From Scatosoma sp045643825 (GTDB lineage Bacteria; Bacillota; Clostridia; Christensenellales; Borkfalkiaceae), in contig JAZRFV010000050.1 of the NCBI GenBank assembly GCA_045643825.1, positions 1 to 41,162 of the forward strand: a stretch of DNA of 41,162 nt, written 5' to 3'. Positions 14,727-23,692 of this stretch are shown here, in pieces. Both the position numbers and the translations under genes were made by a program. The notes under the pieces were generated by a model. That model did no database searches and had not been told where the DNA came from. It was given only the letters and a program-made list of their open reading frames with translations. Within the stretch, counting starts at the first letter, position 1, and each line of letters begins with the position of its first letter.

Positions 14727-17081
14727 ATGAAGAAAAGATTGTTAAAAGCGTTTTGTATCACAACCTTTATTTGTGTGGCAAGCGCTACCACTTTAACGGG
14801 TTGTGCATTTTTAAAGGGCGCACAAGGTATACAAGGAACCCAAGGCTCACAAGGTATACAAGGTGAAGCAGGAGTTGACGGTGTGGGCATTGAAAAAATC
14901 GAAAAAAGCGCCACCGAAAATAATATCGATACCTATACCATTTATTTAACCGATGGCACCACCGCTACTTTCTCCGTAACGAACGGTCAAAATGGCGTAG
15001 ATGGTGAGAATGGTGAAAACGGTACAGACGGCGTAAGCATCACCAACGCCACCGTCAACGAAGACAAGGAATTGGTTTTGTCTTTTTCCGATGAAACCAC
15101 GATTAACCTTGGCAAAATCGTAGGTGACAATGGTATTGATGGTATCGATGGTCAAAACGGTATCAGTATTACAGGTGCGGAACTCAACGAGCAAGGCGAA
15201 CTTATCCTCTCTTTCTCGACGGGTGCTCCACTTAACCTTGGCAATGTAAAAGGTGCTGATGGCAAAAACGGTGAAAACGGCGTTGGTATCGAAAAAGTAG
15301 AAATGAATGAAGCGGGTGAGTTGATGATTACCCTTACCGACAGCACCCCTATCAAACTCGGTAAAATCGTCGGTGAGAATGGTAAAAACGGCGTCAGTGT
15401 AAGCAACGTTTCCTTGGATAATTACGAATTAACCATTACCCTTTCCGACGGCACGGTTTACGAGCTCGGCAATATCCGTGGCGAAAAAGGTGACCAAGGT
15501 ATTCCTGGTGAAAAAGGTGAAAACGGTGTCCAGGGCGAGCAAGGCATCCAAGGTGAAATGGGCAAATCCGCCTATGAATTGTATCAGGAAACCTATGGTT
15601 ATGAAGGCACGGAAGAGGAATGGCTTTCCGACCTTGTAAACGGGCGTTTAGCAACGCTCAACTCGTACATGGTTACCTTTAACCCCAATAACGGCGAAGA
15701 AATTTTCACGCAATCGGTAGAAGACGGTAAAAAGCTTTCCGCACCTACTACCCCCACCAAAGAGGGCTACGATTTCCTCGGCTGGTTTGCAGGTGACGAA
15801 AAATGGAGCTTTGTTGGCTATACGGTGACCGAAGATATCGAATTGGTTGCAAAATGGGAAGAAAAAGAGACGCCAGGATTATCTTTCACAGCATTATCAG
15901 ACAATACATATTCCGTTGCAGCTGGCGAGGCTTTATATAACGAAACCATCCATATCCCAAGCATGCATAATGGAAAGCCTGTTACAGTTATTCAAGAAAA
16001 GGGCTTTTATGGAGCTAAAAATTTGAAGCAAATTAGTCTTCCAAATTCCATCCACACACTAGAATATAGCGCTTTTTCGGGCTGTACCAGTTTGGAAAAT
16101 ATTGAGCTCAAAGAAGGTTTATCGGTCATTGATGACTCTGCCTTTTCGGGTTGCTCCTCGTTAAAAGAAATAGTTATTCCAAATACAGTAACCCAAATCG
16201 GTAGATCTACCAATTTGAATGTTTTTAGTGGCTGCACCTCGCTCGAACGATTAACAGTACCTTTCGTAGGTTGGACGAGCGACAATCTTCATCATATAGG
16301 TGTATTTTTTAGTGATAAATACACCTCTGGAACAAAGGATGAAAAATTATTAGCAGTTGCTACCGGTGAAAGCTATAAACAAAGCTCCTATCCTTATAAT
16401 ACATACTATTATTTCCACTACGTCCCTAAAAGTCTCGTAGAAATCGTCGTTACCGGCGGAGAAATTGCAGCAAATGCTTTTAACGCATGCAGTTCATTTT
16501 TATCCGTAACTCTCGGTAAAGACGTTAAAACAGTGGGCAAATCGGCATTTGCGGGCTGCAATAGCTTGACCATCTATTGCGAAGAAAGTTCTGTCCCCGC
16601 AGATTGGGAAATAAATTGGAATCCCTTAAACCGCCCCATTGTTTGGGATTGTTGTAATAATAATGTCGCCGATGACGGTTGCCTGTATACGAAAATTAAC
16701 GGAATAAGATACGCCTTAAAAGATAATCAAGCAACTGTTACGGCTCAACCTAGCAATATTTCCTCCCTACATATTCCTTCTAATGTAACTTATAATAACC
16801 AAAATTACATAGTAACTAACATTGGAGATAGAGCGTTATACTATTGCCAATCGCTAACGGAACTCATACTCCCCAAAACAATAACAAACATCCCTACTAC
16901 TGCAATTTATAATGCTGGTACAGGAATCAATGTGTATTATGAAGGCAATATTGAAGACTGGAATAATATAACATCTTCCGCTTTTACCTCCGCAACAATA
17001 TATTATTATAGCGAAACAACTCCTTCAACCACAGGAAATTATTGGCATTATGACGAAAATGGCAATATCGCCATTTGGTAA
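14727..17081 (+). CDS. surface lipoprotein: collagen-like repeats, InlB-type repeat and BspA-type leucine-rich repeats
   Basis: The protein has about 784 residues. The N-terminus is a lipoprotein signal peptide with lipobox LTGC (Cys26). Collagen-like Gly-X-Y tracts (GAQGIQGTQGSQG, GEKGDQGIPGEKG) and four alternating beta modules of the type LTDGTTATFSV or LSFSDETTINLGKI follow to about residue 280. A Listeria-Bacteroides (InlB B-type) repeat at about 315-380 reads MVTFNPNNGEE...GYDFLGWFAGDE...VAKWEE. BspA-type leucine-rich repeats (about 390-760) include ISLPNSIHTLEYSAFSGC and LTELILPKTITNI. Such proteins sit on the outer face and often bind host or neighbour surfaces; that role is inferred. 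The ATG at 14727 follows GGGAGG. The gene is 38 nt upstream of rsmH with no terminator between them. Confidence 0.88.
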   Translation: MKKRLLKAFCITTFICVASATTLTGCAFLKGAQGIQGTQGSQGIQGEAGVDGVGIEKIEKSATENNIDTYTIYLTDGTTATFSVTNGQNGVDGENGENGTDGVSITNATVNEDKELVLSFSDETTINLGKIVGDNGIDGIDGQNGISITGAELNEQGELILSFSTGAPLNLGNVKGADGKNGENGVGIEKVEMNEAGELMITLTDSTPIKLGKIVGENGKNGVSVSNVSLDNYELTITLSDGTVYELGNIRGEKGDQGIPGEKGENGVQGEQGIQGEMGKSAYELYQETYGYEGTEEEWLSDLVNGRLATLNSYMVTFNPNNGEEIFTQSVEDGKKLSAPTTPTKEGYDFLGWFAGDEKWSFVGYTVTEDIELVAKWEEKETPGLSFTALSDNTYSVAAGEALYNETIHIPSMHNGKPVTVIQEKGFYGAKNLKQISLPNSIHTLEYSAFSGCTSLENIELKEGLSVIDDSAFSGCSSLKEIVIPNTVTQIGRSTNLNVFSGCTSLERLTVPFVGWTSDNLHHIGVFFSDKYTSGTKDEKLLAVATGESYKQSSYPYNTYYYFHYVPKSLVEIVVTGGEIAANAFNACSSFLSVTLGKDVKTVGKSAFAGCNSLTIYCEESSVPADWEINWNPLNRPIVWDCCNNNVADDGCLYTKINGIRYALKDNQATVTAQPSNISSLHIPSNVTYNNQNYIVTNIGDRALYYCQSLTELILPKTITNIPTTAIYNAGTGINVYYEGNIEDWNNITSSAFTSATIYYYSETTPSTTGNYWHYDENGNIAIW

Positions 17082-17119
17082 ATATCAATAGACTTACCCC
17101 ACAAAAGGAATTTTTTACA

Positions 17120-18178
17120 ATGGAACAAAATCAAACTCCGCACAAACGCAGGGTGCGTTATTCTGGCACTCACCCGAAGCGTTTTGAAGAAAAATACAAA
17201 GAATTAAACCTCGAAAAGTACGCCGACGACCTGCAACGCATCATCAACAAGGGCCACACCCCTGCCGGTATGCACATCTCGATTATGGTGCAGGAAATCC
17301 TCGATTTTCTCAACATTCAACCAGGTCAGGTAGGTCTTGATGCCACTCTTGGTTACGGCGGACACACCCGTGCTATGCTTGAAAAATTGCAGGGCAACGG
17401 CCACATCTATGGTTTGGACGTCGATCCTATCGAATCGGTAAAAACGGAAAAACGCCTGCGTGATGCAGGCTACGGCGAGGATATTTTCACCGTCCGCTTG
17501 CAAAATTTTGCCGACGTCGATAAGGTGGTAAAGGACACGGGGCGAAAGCTCGATTTTATCCTTGCCGACCTTGGCGTTAGCTCCATGCAAATCGACAACC
17601 CCGAGCGTGGTTTTTCCTACAAGGTGGACGGTCCCCTTGACCTGCGTTTAAACCCCCAAACGGGTGTGAGCGGGGCGGAGCGTTTACAAGAACTCACCCG
17701 TCAAGAACTCACCCATATGTTCATCGAAAACGCCGACGAGCCGTATGCGGAACAAATCGCCAACAACATCATGAAATGGCGTTACATGTGCAAGCCCATC
17801 GAAACGACCACCGCCCTTCGTGAGTGTATCACGGAAGCCCTTTCCTTCCTGCCCAAGTATGAGCAAAAGGAAGCGGTGAAAAAGAGCTGTCAGCGGTGTT
17901 TCCAGGCCATCCGTATCGACATCAACGGTGAGTTTGATGCCTTATACTCCTTCATGGAAAAGCTCCCTGATGTACTCGCACCGAACGGCAGGGTTGCCAT
18001 CCTTACCTTCCATTCGGGTGAGGACCGTTTGGTGAAGAAGGCCTTCCAAACCTTCCAACGCCAAGGGATTTACAGCGATGTAGCGCGCGACGTTATCCGT
18101 CCGTCCGCGGAGGAATGTGTACGCAATAGCCGTGCAAAGTCCACCAAAATGCGTTGGGCAATCCGTGCGGAAGAATAA
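17120..18178 (+). CDS. rsmH: 16S rRNA (cytosine(1402)-N(4))-methyltransferase
   Basis: Methylates N4 of C1402 in the decoding centre of 16S rRNA using S-adenosylmethionine. The product is about 352 residues. Diagnostic segments are GLDATLGYGGHTRAML (SAM site), DFILADLGVSSMQIDNPERGFS, VKKSCQRCFQAIRIDIN and AILTFHSGEDRLVKKAF. It is about 40 residues longer than the usual 310, mainly at the N-terminus (THPKRFEEKYKELNLEKY). The ATG at 17120 follows AAAAGGAA. It is outside the usual mraZ-rsmH-ftsL-ftsI cluster and sits instead behind a surface lipoprotein gene. It may be a second, diverged RsmH; the window cannot show whether another copy exists. Confidence 0.9.
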   Translation: MEQNQTPHKRRVRYSGTHPKRFEEKYKELNLEKYADDLQRIINKGHTPAGMHISIMVQEILDFLNIQPGQVGLDATLGYGGHTRAMLEKLQGNGHIYGLDVDPIESVKTEKRLRDAGYGEDIFTVRLQNFADVDKVVKDTGRKLDFILADLGVSSMQIDNPERGFSYKVDGPLDLRLNPQTGVSGAERLQELTRQELTHMFIENADEPYAEQIANNIMKWRYMCKPIETTTALRECITEALSFLPKYEQKEAVKKSCQRCFQAIRIDINGEFDALYSFMEKLPDVLAPNGRVAILTFHSGEDRLVKKAFQTFQRQGIYSDVARDVIRPSAEECVRNSRAKSTKMRWAIRAEE

Positions 18179-18196
18179 TATCTTGTATAAACGTAA

Positions 18197-18236
18197 GGGG
18201 CGAGGTTGCCGAAAAGCAACCTCGCCCCATTTTTTT
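18197..18236 (+). terminator. terminator after rsmH
   Basis: A perfect 13-bp stem, GGGGCGAGGTTGC with GCAACCTCGCCCC, is followed by ATTTTTTT. Confidence 0.93.
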
Positions 18237-18248
18237 CGTCTTATTCAA

Positions 18249-20102
18249 TTAGTCCATCAAAAGAGCCGCACCGCCCAAAAGACCTGCCGAGTTGCCAAGC
18301 TCCGCAACCGCAATTTTTACTTGAGGACCAAGCTCGCCCGCGAAAATTTCCTCGTCCAAAAGCTTTTGCAAGGGCTTCACAAGGGTATCCCCCTGTGCAC
18401 ATACGCCGCCGCCCAAAAGCACCGTTTCGGGACGGAAAATGTTGGCGAAGTTTACGATACCGCACGCCAAGTGCTGGATATAACCATCCACAACCGCTTT
18501 TGCGTAAGGATCGCTGTCCGCATAGTCGAACGCCGTCTTACCGTTGACCGCATCCAACGAGCCAACCTCCCACAGTTTGCTGTCCTTATGCGCCTCCATC
18601 ATACGCTTCGTATCACGGATGAGTGCCGTTGCCGATGCATACGCCTCCAAACAGCCCTTTCTACCGCAGGTGCATTGTTCACCGCCAACCACGATTACTG
18701 CGTGGCCAAGCTCCGCACCCGCCGATTTATTCCCTTCGATAAGCTTGCCGTTAGCAACGATACCGCCGCCTACACCCGTACCGAGGGTAAGCATAACCAT
18801 ATTGTCACAACCCTTCGCTGCACCGAATTTTGCTTCGCCAAGAGCCGCTACGTTGGCATCGTTTGCGATTTTTACACGCAACCCCGTCAACTCGCCCACC
18901 GTTTCACCGATGTGGAAATCCTTCCATTTAAGGTTGTTCGAATAGGTTACAACGCCTTCCTTGCTGTCAATCATACCAGGAACGCCCATACCGATGCCTT
19001 CCACGTCGTCCGCGGAAAGACCTACCCTTTCCATCAAGGCTTTTGCGAGGTTTGCGATGTTCGTCGCAACCCTGCCTGCCCCAAATTCACTTTCCGTAGG
19101 GGTTTTGTCCTGACAAATGATATTGCCCAAATCGTCCACGATACCGCCCTTAATGAACGTACCGCCAAGGTCGATGCCTACGTAATATTTTCTAACTTCC
19201 GCCATAATAATACGCATATCTCCTGTTAATTTCACTTCGCCGTAGCCAGCAGGCACGAACAAGCTGTCGCCTGCCGAAACGGTTTTACCGTCCACCGCAC
19301 CCTTGCCATCCACACAGCAAAGACACTTAAACGAGCCCTTATCCGCAAACACGCTGTTTTCACCCTTTACCGCAACCGAGGTGGTGGTGAAATAACGGCT
19401 AATACCAAGCAATTCGCCCTGCGCCGTTTGAAGATTTAAGGGGGTGTATTCGTACTTATTGAGGTTGGTCACCTTGAGTGCCTTTTCCACGTGCAGCTCA
19501 CGAAGGTTGCCGTTTTTGTCCCTTCTGCCGTAGTCGTACACACGATAGGTAAGGTTGCTGTTTTGTTGAATTTCACAAATCAAACAGCCCGTTGCAATGG
19601 CGTGGATCGTACCCGAGGGAATAAAATAGCAGTCCCCTGCCTTCACCTCAAAGAAGTTCAAAAGGTCGGTCAAGGTGTTGTTTGCGATCGCTTCCTCGTA
19701 CTGCGCCTGCGTAACCGCTTCCTTGAAACCAAGGTAGATACCTGCGCCCTCGTCCGCCTCAACGATATACCACATCTCCGTCTTACCGAAGCTGTTTTCG
19801 TTTTTCAACGCGTAGGAATCGGAAGGGTGTACCTGCACGGACAAATCCTGCTTCGCATCGATAAATTTTACGAGCATCGGGAAGAAGGGGAAGCCTTTGC
19901 AGTTGCTCCCAAGGTCCTGCTCCGTTGCCGTTTCTTGTAAAGTTTTACCGTTTTCCAAACGGGTAGGGCCGTCCTTGTGGAAGGAAAGCTCCCAGCTCTC
20001 CGCAACGGGGTTTTTATCCGTTTGTTTGCCGTATTTTTCCTTTAATTTTACGCCGCCCCAAATATTGTCCTTACATTCGGGGAATAATTTTACGATTTCC
20101 AT
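18249..20102 (-). CDS. fusion: class I mannose-6-phosphate isomerase + ROK-family sugar kinase (glucokinase-like)
   Basis: One 617-residue open frame joins two enzymes. Residues 1 to about 299 are a Firmicutes-type ManA that interconverts mannose-6-P and fructose-6-P; QVHPSDSYAL, GKTEMWYI, FIPSGTIHAI and EIQQNSNLTYRVYDYGR supply the metal and active-site segments. From about 300 it is a ROK kinase: GIDLGGTFIKGG (phosphate loop), GVPGMID, NDANVAALGE, GTGVGGGIV, ELGH and the zinc motif CTCGRKGCLEAY. There is no linker: the last ManA strand (RIIMAEV) runs straight into RKYYVGIDLGG. The ATG at 20102 follows GAGGTG; an upstream ATG at 20123 lacks a site. An internal ATG at 19205, with AGGAG 14 nt upstream, could let the kinase be made alone. 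It is the last gene of the DgkB-like/SpoIIE-like operon. Confidence 0.88.
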   Translation of the reverse strand: MEIVKLFPECKDNIWGGVKLKEKYGKQTDKNPVAESWELSFHKDGPTRLENGKTLQETATEQDLGSNCKGFPFFPMLVKFIDAKQDLSVQVHPSDSYALKNENSFGKTEMWYIVEADEGAGIYLGFKEAVTQAQYEEAIANNTLTDLLNFFEVKAGDCYFIPSGTIHAIATGCLICEIQQNSNLTYRVYDYGRRDKNGNLRELHVEKALKVTNLNKYEYTPLNLQTAQGELLGISRYFTTTSVAVKGENSVFADKGSFKCLCCVDGKGAVDGKTVSAGDSLFVPAGYGEVKLTGDMRIIMAEVRKYYVGIDLGGTFIKGGIVDDLGNIICQDKTPTESEFGAGRVATNIANLAKALMERVGLSADDVEGIGMGVPGMIDSKEGVVTYSNNLKWKDFHIGETVGELTGLRVKIANDANVAALGEAKFGAAKGCDNMVMLTLGTGVGGGIVANGKLIEGNKSAGAELGHAVIVVGGEQCTCGRKGCLEAYASATALIRDTKRMMEAHKDSKLWEVGSLDAVNGKTAFDYADSDPYAKAVVDGYIQHLACGIVNFANIFRPETVLLGGGVCAQGDTLVKPLQKLLDEEIFAGELGPQVKIAVAELGNSAGLLGGAALLMD

Positions 20103-20169
20103 TTTACACCTCTTTTTCTTCATTGGTCACGGCAAATACGCATTTCAACGCATACCTGCCCTATTCATT

Positions 20170-21258
20170 TTACAAATCAAACGCCACGGCGGTTACGTCA
20201 TCCGAGTAATCCCCGCCGCAATACACGCCAAGTGCCGACTTAATTTTCGCAATAAAATCCTCCGCGCTGTGGCTTTGCATCAACACGCTTTCCACACGCT
20301 CGATACCGAACTGCTCGCCTGCGGAATTGGTACATTCCGTCACGCCATCCGTCAACATAACAAGGATGTCCCCCCTCTCGAAAGGCAATTCCTTTTCTTG
20401 ATAGGTGAAATCGGGCATCCAGTTAGATATGGGTGGAGCCGGGGATTCAATTTCGTGGATACCATACTGATTTTTCAGCAAAATTGGTACGTTGTGCCCT
20501 GCCACCGCATAACGCATCAACCCCGTCCGTTTGTCCATACGCACCGCTGAAACGGTGATGTACGAACGCTCGTCCTGGTTCAACTCGTTAAACTTCATAT
20601 TAAGTTGCGACAATGCCACGGCAAGGTCGGGCTGTTTCTTGTCAAACGCCGCCTTGATAAACGCCGACAGCATACCTGCGGAAATACCCTTGCCCGATAC
20701 GTCAGAAAGGATCCCGTAGGTTTGACCGTCCAGCTCGTACACGTCAGGCAGGTCACCACCCACGCCGTATTTCGGTATGTATACGTAGGCGTAATTAACA
20801 CCGCCAACACTCTTACCCGCAGGCAACAAACGGCGTTGCATTTGTTCCGCCGAAAGCATTTCACGTTCGATTTCCGATTGATAAGTCCCCTCGGTCAAGC
20901 CCAAAAACAGCTTTCCCTTCTCATCCACAGGCAATACACGGATACGCATGGACAGCTTGTCCGTACGCCCGCCACGGTTAACGGTAGTATGTATCGTTTC
21001 TTCCTTTTCTACCCGTTCCGCCACGGCGTTTTTCATAACGCGTAAGAACGCGCACTCCGTACAATACGCACCTTCGCCGCATTTTTTCTCTTCACGACAA
21101 CCTACCGCCTGTGCAAGGCTACCCTGCGTTTTTGCTCCGTCAGAGAACGAACGGCGAAAAGCCGCATTCGTGAATTTCACGCGCAGCTGATTATCAAAGA
21201 CGAACACCCCTTGGGGCATTCGGTCTAATATTCTTTTGTACCGTCCGTTTGTTATCAT
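20170..21258 (-). CDS. PAS-domain SpoIIE/RsbU-type PP2C protein phosphatase with cysteine cluster
   Basis: A 362-residue cytoplasmic phosphatase of the kind that dephosphorylates anti-sigma-factor antagonists. Residues 1-130 form a PAS-like sensor (RILDRMPQGVFVFDN). It carries a cysteine cluster, CREEKKCGEGAYCTEC, at about 54-69, which could bind a metal or iron-sulfur cluster. The SpoIIE domain (about 165-362) shows GGDLPDVYEL, GILSDVSGKGISAGM, VMLTDGVTE and GDYSDDVTAV, so the metal-binding aspartates are present. The target is unknown and no anti-anti-sigma gene is beside it. The start ATG has only a weak AGAG site and lies 10 nt after the upstream lipid-kinase stop, which suggests translational coupling. 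Confidence 0.85.
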   Translation of the reverse strand: MITNGRYKRILDRMPQGVFVFDNQLRVKFTNAAFRRSFSDGAKTQGSLAQAVGCREEKKCGEGAYCTECAFLRVMKNAVAERVEKEETIHTTVNRGGRTDKLSMRIRVLPVDEKGKLFLGLTEGTYQSEIEREMLSAEQMQRRLLPAGKSVGGVNYAYVYIPKYGVGGDLPDVYELDGQTYGILSDVSGKGISAGMLSAFIKAAFDKKQPDLAVALSQLNMKFNELNQDERSYITVSAVRMDKRTGLMRYAVAGHNVPILLKNQYGIHEIESPAPPISNWMPDFTYQEKELPFERGDILVMLTDGVTECTNSAGEQFGIERVESVLMQSHSAEDFIAKIKSALGVYCGGDYSDDVTAVAFDL

Positions 21259-21268
21259 GCTTTAACTC

Positions 21269-22129
21269 TTAATAAAATTTCAAACCTTTACAAATTTTCG
21301 CCACGAAAGGATGATTGTGATATACCTCGCCATCGAGCTGAATGGGGCTGTCCACGTCGGGGATAAACTCCACCTGTTCACAACGGAAATAGGTGGTCAG
21401 GGGGTATTCGATTACCCTACCCTTCATCAGCTGTATAAACGCCTTCACAATTTTCCAAGCGCCACCGATACAATCCACCACGATTACGTCCATCAACCCA
21501 TCGTCCTCTTTCGCAGGAGGACAAATCTTGATACCGCCACCGAATTGCGAGCCATTGCAGGCCGCGCAAATCAAGACGTTACGGGCCTCTTCCTTGCCAT
21601 CACCGATAATTTTCACCTTACAGCCCTTGAAGGCAAACAAACTCTTAATCAGGCTAATAAGATATTTCATTTTTCCTTTCAGCCAGCCCTTTTGACAACG
21701 CTCTAACACGTCCACGTCAATACCAAGCCCCGCAACGTTCATACAACGGGTACCGCTGACGTCCAAATAATCGACAGGCTTCGCCTCACCGTCCAGGATA
21801 CGCAAAATCGCCTTTTCGGGATCAAGTGAAATTCCCCTGCGGCCAGCAAAGTCGTTACCCGTCCCCGAAGGGATTAACCCAAGGGTGCAAACGGAAGGAT
21901 CCTTCAAACCGTTGAGCACCTCGTTCAAGGTACCATCGCCACCCAAAACGATAAGCTCCGTTTCCCCTGCCTCGGTCAAACCTCTTGCGATTTCCTCCGC
22001 GTCGTGTACGTCCTTCGATTGGTGCAAAGCATACGCCACCCCACGCTCGGTTAAAACCCGTTCGACCACGCGCAGATTTTTCAACGCTTTCTTTTTCCCT
22101 GCTACGGGATTGAATATAATGTGATACAT
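21269..22129 (-). CDS. diacylglycerol/lipid kinase (DagK/YegS family)
   Basis: Phosphorylates diacylglycerol or a related lipid, recycling it into phosphatidic acid for phospholipid and lipoteichoic acid turnover. The product is about 286 residues. Motifs are IIFNPVAGKKKA at the start, VLGGDGTLNEVLNG, LIPSGTGNDFA, NVAGLGIDVDVL and the C-terminal SPIQLDGE segment. The ATG at 22129 follows AAGGAG by 5 nt and matches the family N-terminus; the frame is open to 22150 but has no site there. It opens the three-gene operon with the SpoIIE-type phosphatase and ManA-ROK, under the divergent promoter next to cca. Confidence 0.9.
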   Translation of the reverse strand: MYHIIFNPVAGKKKALKNLRVVERVLTERGVAYALHQSKDVHDAEEIARGLTEAGETELIVLGGDGTLNEVLNGLKDPSVCTLGLIPSGTGNDFAGRRGISLDPEKAILRILDGEAKPVDYLDVSGTRCMNVAGLGIDVDVLERCQKGWLKGKMKYLISLIKSLFAFKGCKVKIIGDGKEEARNVLICAACNGSQFGGGIKICPPAKEDDGLMDVIVVDCIGGAWKIVKAFIQLMKGRVIEYPLTTYFRCEQVEFIPDVDSPIQLDGEVYHNHPFVAKICKGLKFY

Positions 22130-22191
22130 TTTTCTCCTTCGTGTATCCAAAGGCGCGCATACGCATACTTTGAAAAATTTTTTCTAAATAT

Positions 22192-22243
22192 ATTATATAA
22201 CACTTTCACAAGAATTGCAATTTATTTTTTAATTTGTTATACT
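22192..22243. promoter_or_regulatory. back-to-back promoters sharing one palindromic -35 box
   Basis: TTGCAA at 22215-22220 is its own reverse complement. Leftward it lies 17 bp from TATAAT (22192-22197, minus strand, lipid-kinase operon). Rightward it lies 17 bp from TATACT (22238-22243, plus strand, cca). Both directions therefore use the same -35 hexamer with ideal spacing. Confidence 0.75.
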
Positions 22244-22278
22244 GTAAATGTAAAAAATTTTTAAAAAGGAGGGTGAAA

Positions 22279-23649
22279 ATGCTCGAAAAACTGAAAAAAC
22301 TCATTCCGGCACCACTTTTCCGCCTGGCAACGGCATGCAGCCACCCTCTTTATCTTGTTGGCGGAGCCGTTCGAGATACCTTGGCAGGGCTTATCTTGTC
22401 AAGTGGGAGGATCGATCTTGACATCTGCTCCCCTATGCCCTTTGAGGAATTTTTATCCCTCGCTAAAGGGTGTGGCTTTACCGCAAAATCCGTCTTTAAA
22501 AATACGGGTACGGTCAAGCTTCTTGACGAGGATGAAAACGAGTACGAATATTGCAGTTTTCGTTCGGATAAGTATGTACGAGGCACCCATGTACCTGTTG
22601 AAATCTATTTTACCGACGATATCGAGCTGGATGCACGCCGCCGTGACTTCACCGCAAACGCCGTCTATTACGATATCAAGGGGGAAAAGATTGTCGATCC
22701 TTTAAACGGCGTGAAAGCTATCCATGAAAAACGCCTTACCACCGTCGCAGACAGTGAGAAGGTGTTTGGTGAGGACGGCTTACGGTTGATGCGTCTTGCA
22801 AGACAATCCGCTTGCCTGGGTTTCGCCCCCGACGAGGCTTGTCTTTTGGGTGCGAAGCAAAACGCCGCCTTAATCAAGGATATCTCCCCAGAACGCATTT
22901 TTACCGAGCTGACCGCCCTTTTAAACGCTGACGAAAAATATGGTCAAGCGGATGGCGTTTACCGTGGTTTAAAGCTCTTGGTCGAAACGGGCGTGCTTGC
23001 CTTTATCTTCCCCGAGCTTGCCCTTGGAAAGGATATGGCACAGCGTGCGGATTTCCACAAGTATGACGTGTTAGAACACTCCCTTCGTGCAGCAGCCTAT
23101 GCAGACAAGAAGGTTCGCCTTGCATCCCTTCTACACGACGTAGGTAAGCCACTTTGCGCCTTGCGTGACGGCAACAGCTACGCGCACCCTACCGAGGGGG
23201 CAAGGATAGCGAAAGAGATTTTAACCCGCTTAAAAGCCCCTAAAAAAGACATTCAACGCATACCTGCCCTTGTTGAATGGCACATGTATGATTTGGATTG
23301 TAAAACGAAGGAACCAAAATTGCGCCGTTTCTTCGTCAAACATTTTGATATTTTAGAAGACCTGCTCCTCGTGAAACAAGCGGATTTTTCCGCGTGTATG
23401 GATGATTTTTCCATCGCCCCTACCGTCAAGCATTGGAAAGAGGTTTTGGCAAAAATGGAAAGAGAAAACGCACCCTTGCGACTAAAAGACCTCGCCCTGA
23501 CAGGAAAGGATATTTTGGCGTTGGGCATACCTCCTCACAAAGTATCCGACGTGTTAAACGCCCTACTCCTTCAAGCGGCAGTTAACCCCAAAGAGAACAC
23601 CAAGGAGCGATTAACCCAATTTGCTTTGGGTATCTCAAAAAATCTATAA
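22279..23649 (+). CDS. cca: CCA tRNA nucleotidyltransferase (poly(A) polymerase family, HD domain)
   Basis: Adds or repairs the 3' CCA of tRNAs. The product is about 456 residues. The nucleotidyltransferase core is clear: LVGGAVRDTLAG, then DLDIC (metal-binding D-x-D), DARRRDFTANAVYYD, and the basic segment DGLRLMRLARQSA. An HD-type domain follows with LLHDVGKPL and LVEWHMYDLD. The ATG at 22279 follows AAAGGAGGGTG; the frame open from 22234 overlaps the promoter. The tRNA-Arg gene in this window already encodes CCA, so repair would be this enzyme's role for that tRNA. Confidence 0.92.
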   Translation: MLEKLKKLIPAPLFRLATACSHPLYLVGGAVRDTLAGLILSSGRIDLDICSPMPFEEFLSLAKGCGFTAKSVFKNTGTVKLLDEDENEYEYCSFRSDKYVRGTHVPVEIYFTDDIELDARRRDFTANAVYYDIKGEKIVDPLNGVKAIHEKRLTTVADSEKVFGEDGLRLMRLARQSACLGFAPDEACLLGAKQNAALIKDISPERIFTELTALLNADEKYGQADGVYRGLKLLVETGVLAFIFPELALGKDMAQRADFHKYDVLEHSLRAAAYADKKVRLASLLHDVGKPLCALRDGNSYAHPTEGARIAKEILTRLKAPKKDIQRIPALVEWHMYDLDCKTKEPKLRRFFVKHFDILEDLLLVKQADFSACMDDFSIAPTVKHWKEVLAKMERENAPLRLKDLALTGKDILALGIPPHKVSDVLNALLLQAAVNPKENTKERLTQFALGISKNL

Positions 23650-23660
23650 CCCCATAAAAT

Positions 23661-23692
23661 ACGGCGAAACAAATCGTTTCGCCGTTTCTTTT
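23661..23692. terminator. terminator between convergent cca and galK
   Basis: ACGGCGAAAC (23661-23670) pairs with GTTTCGCCGT (23676-23685). TTTCTTTT follows on plus and ATTTTATG on minus, so it can serve both convergent genes. Confidence 0.85.

Noticed and set aside
18117..19229. A 370-codon plus-strand frame over the end of rsmH and the ROK kinase
   Set aside because: It crosses a strong terminator and is antisense to a kinase with clear motifs.
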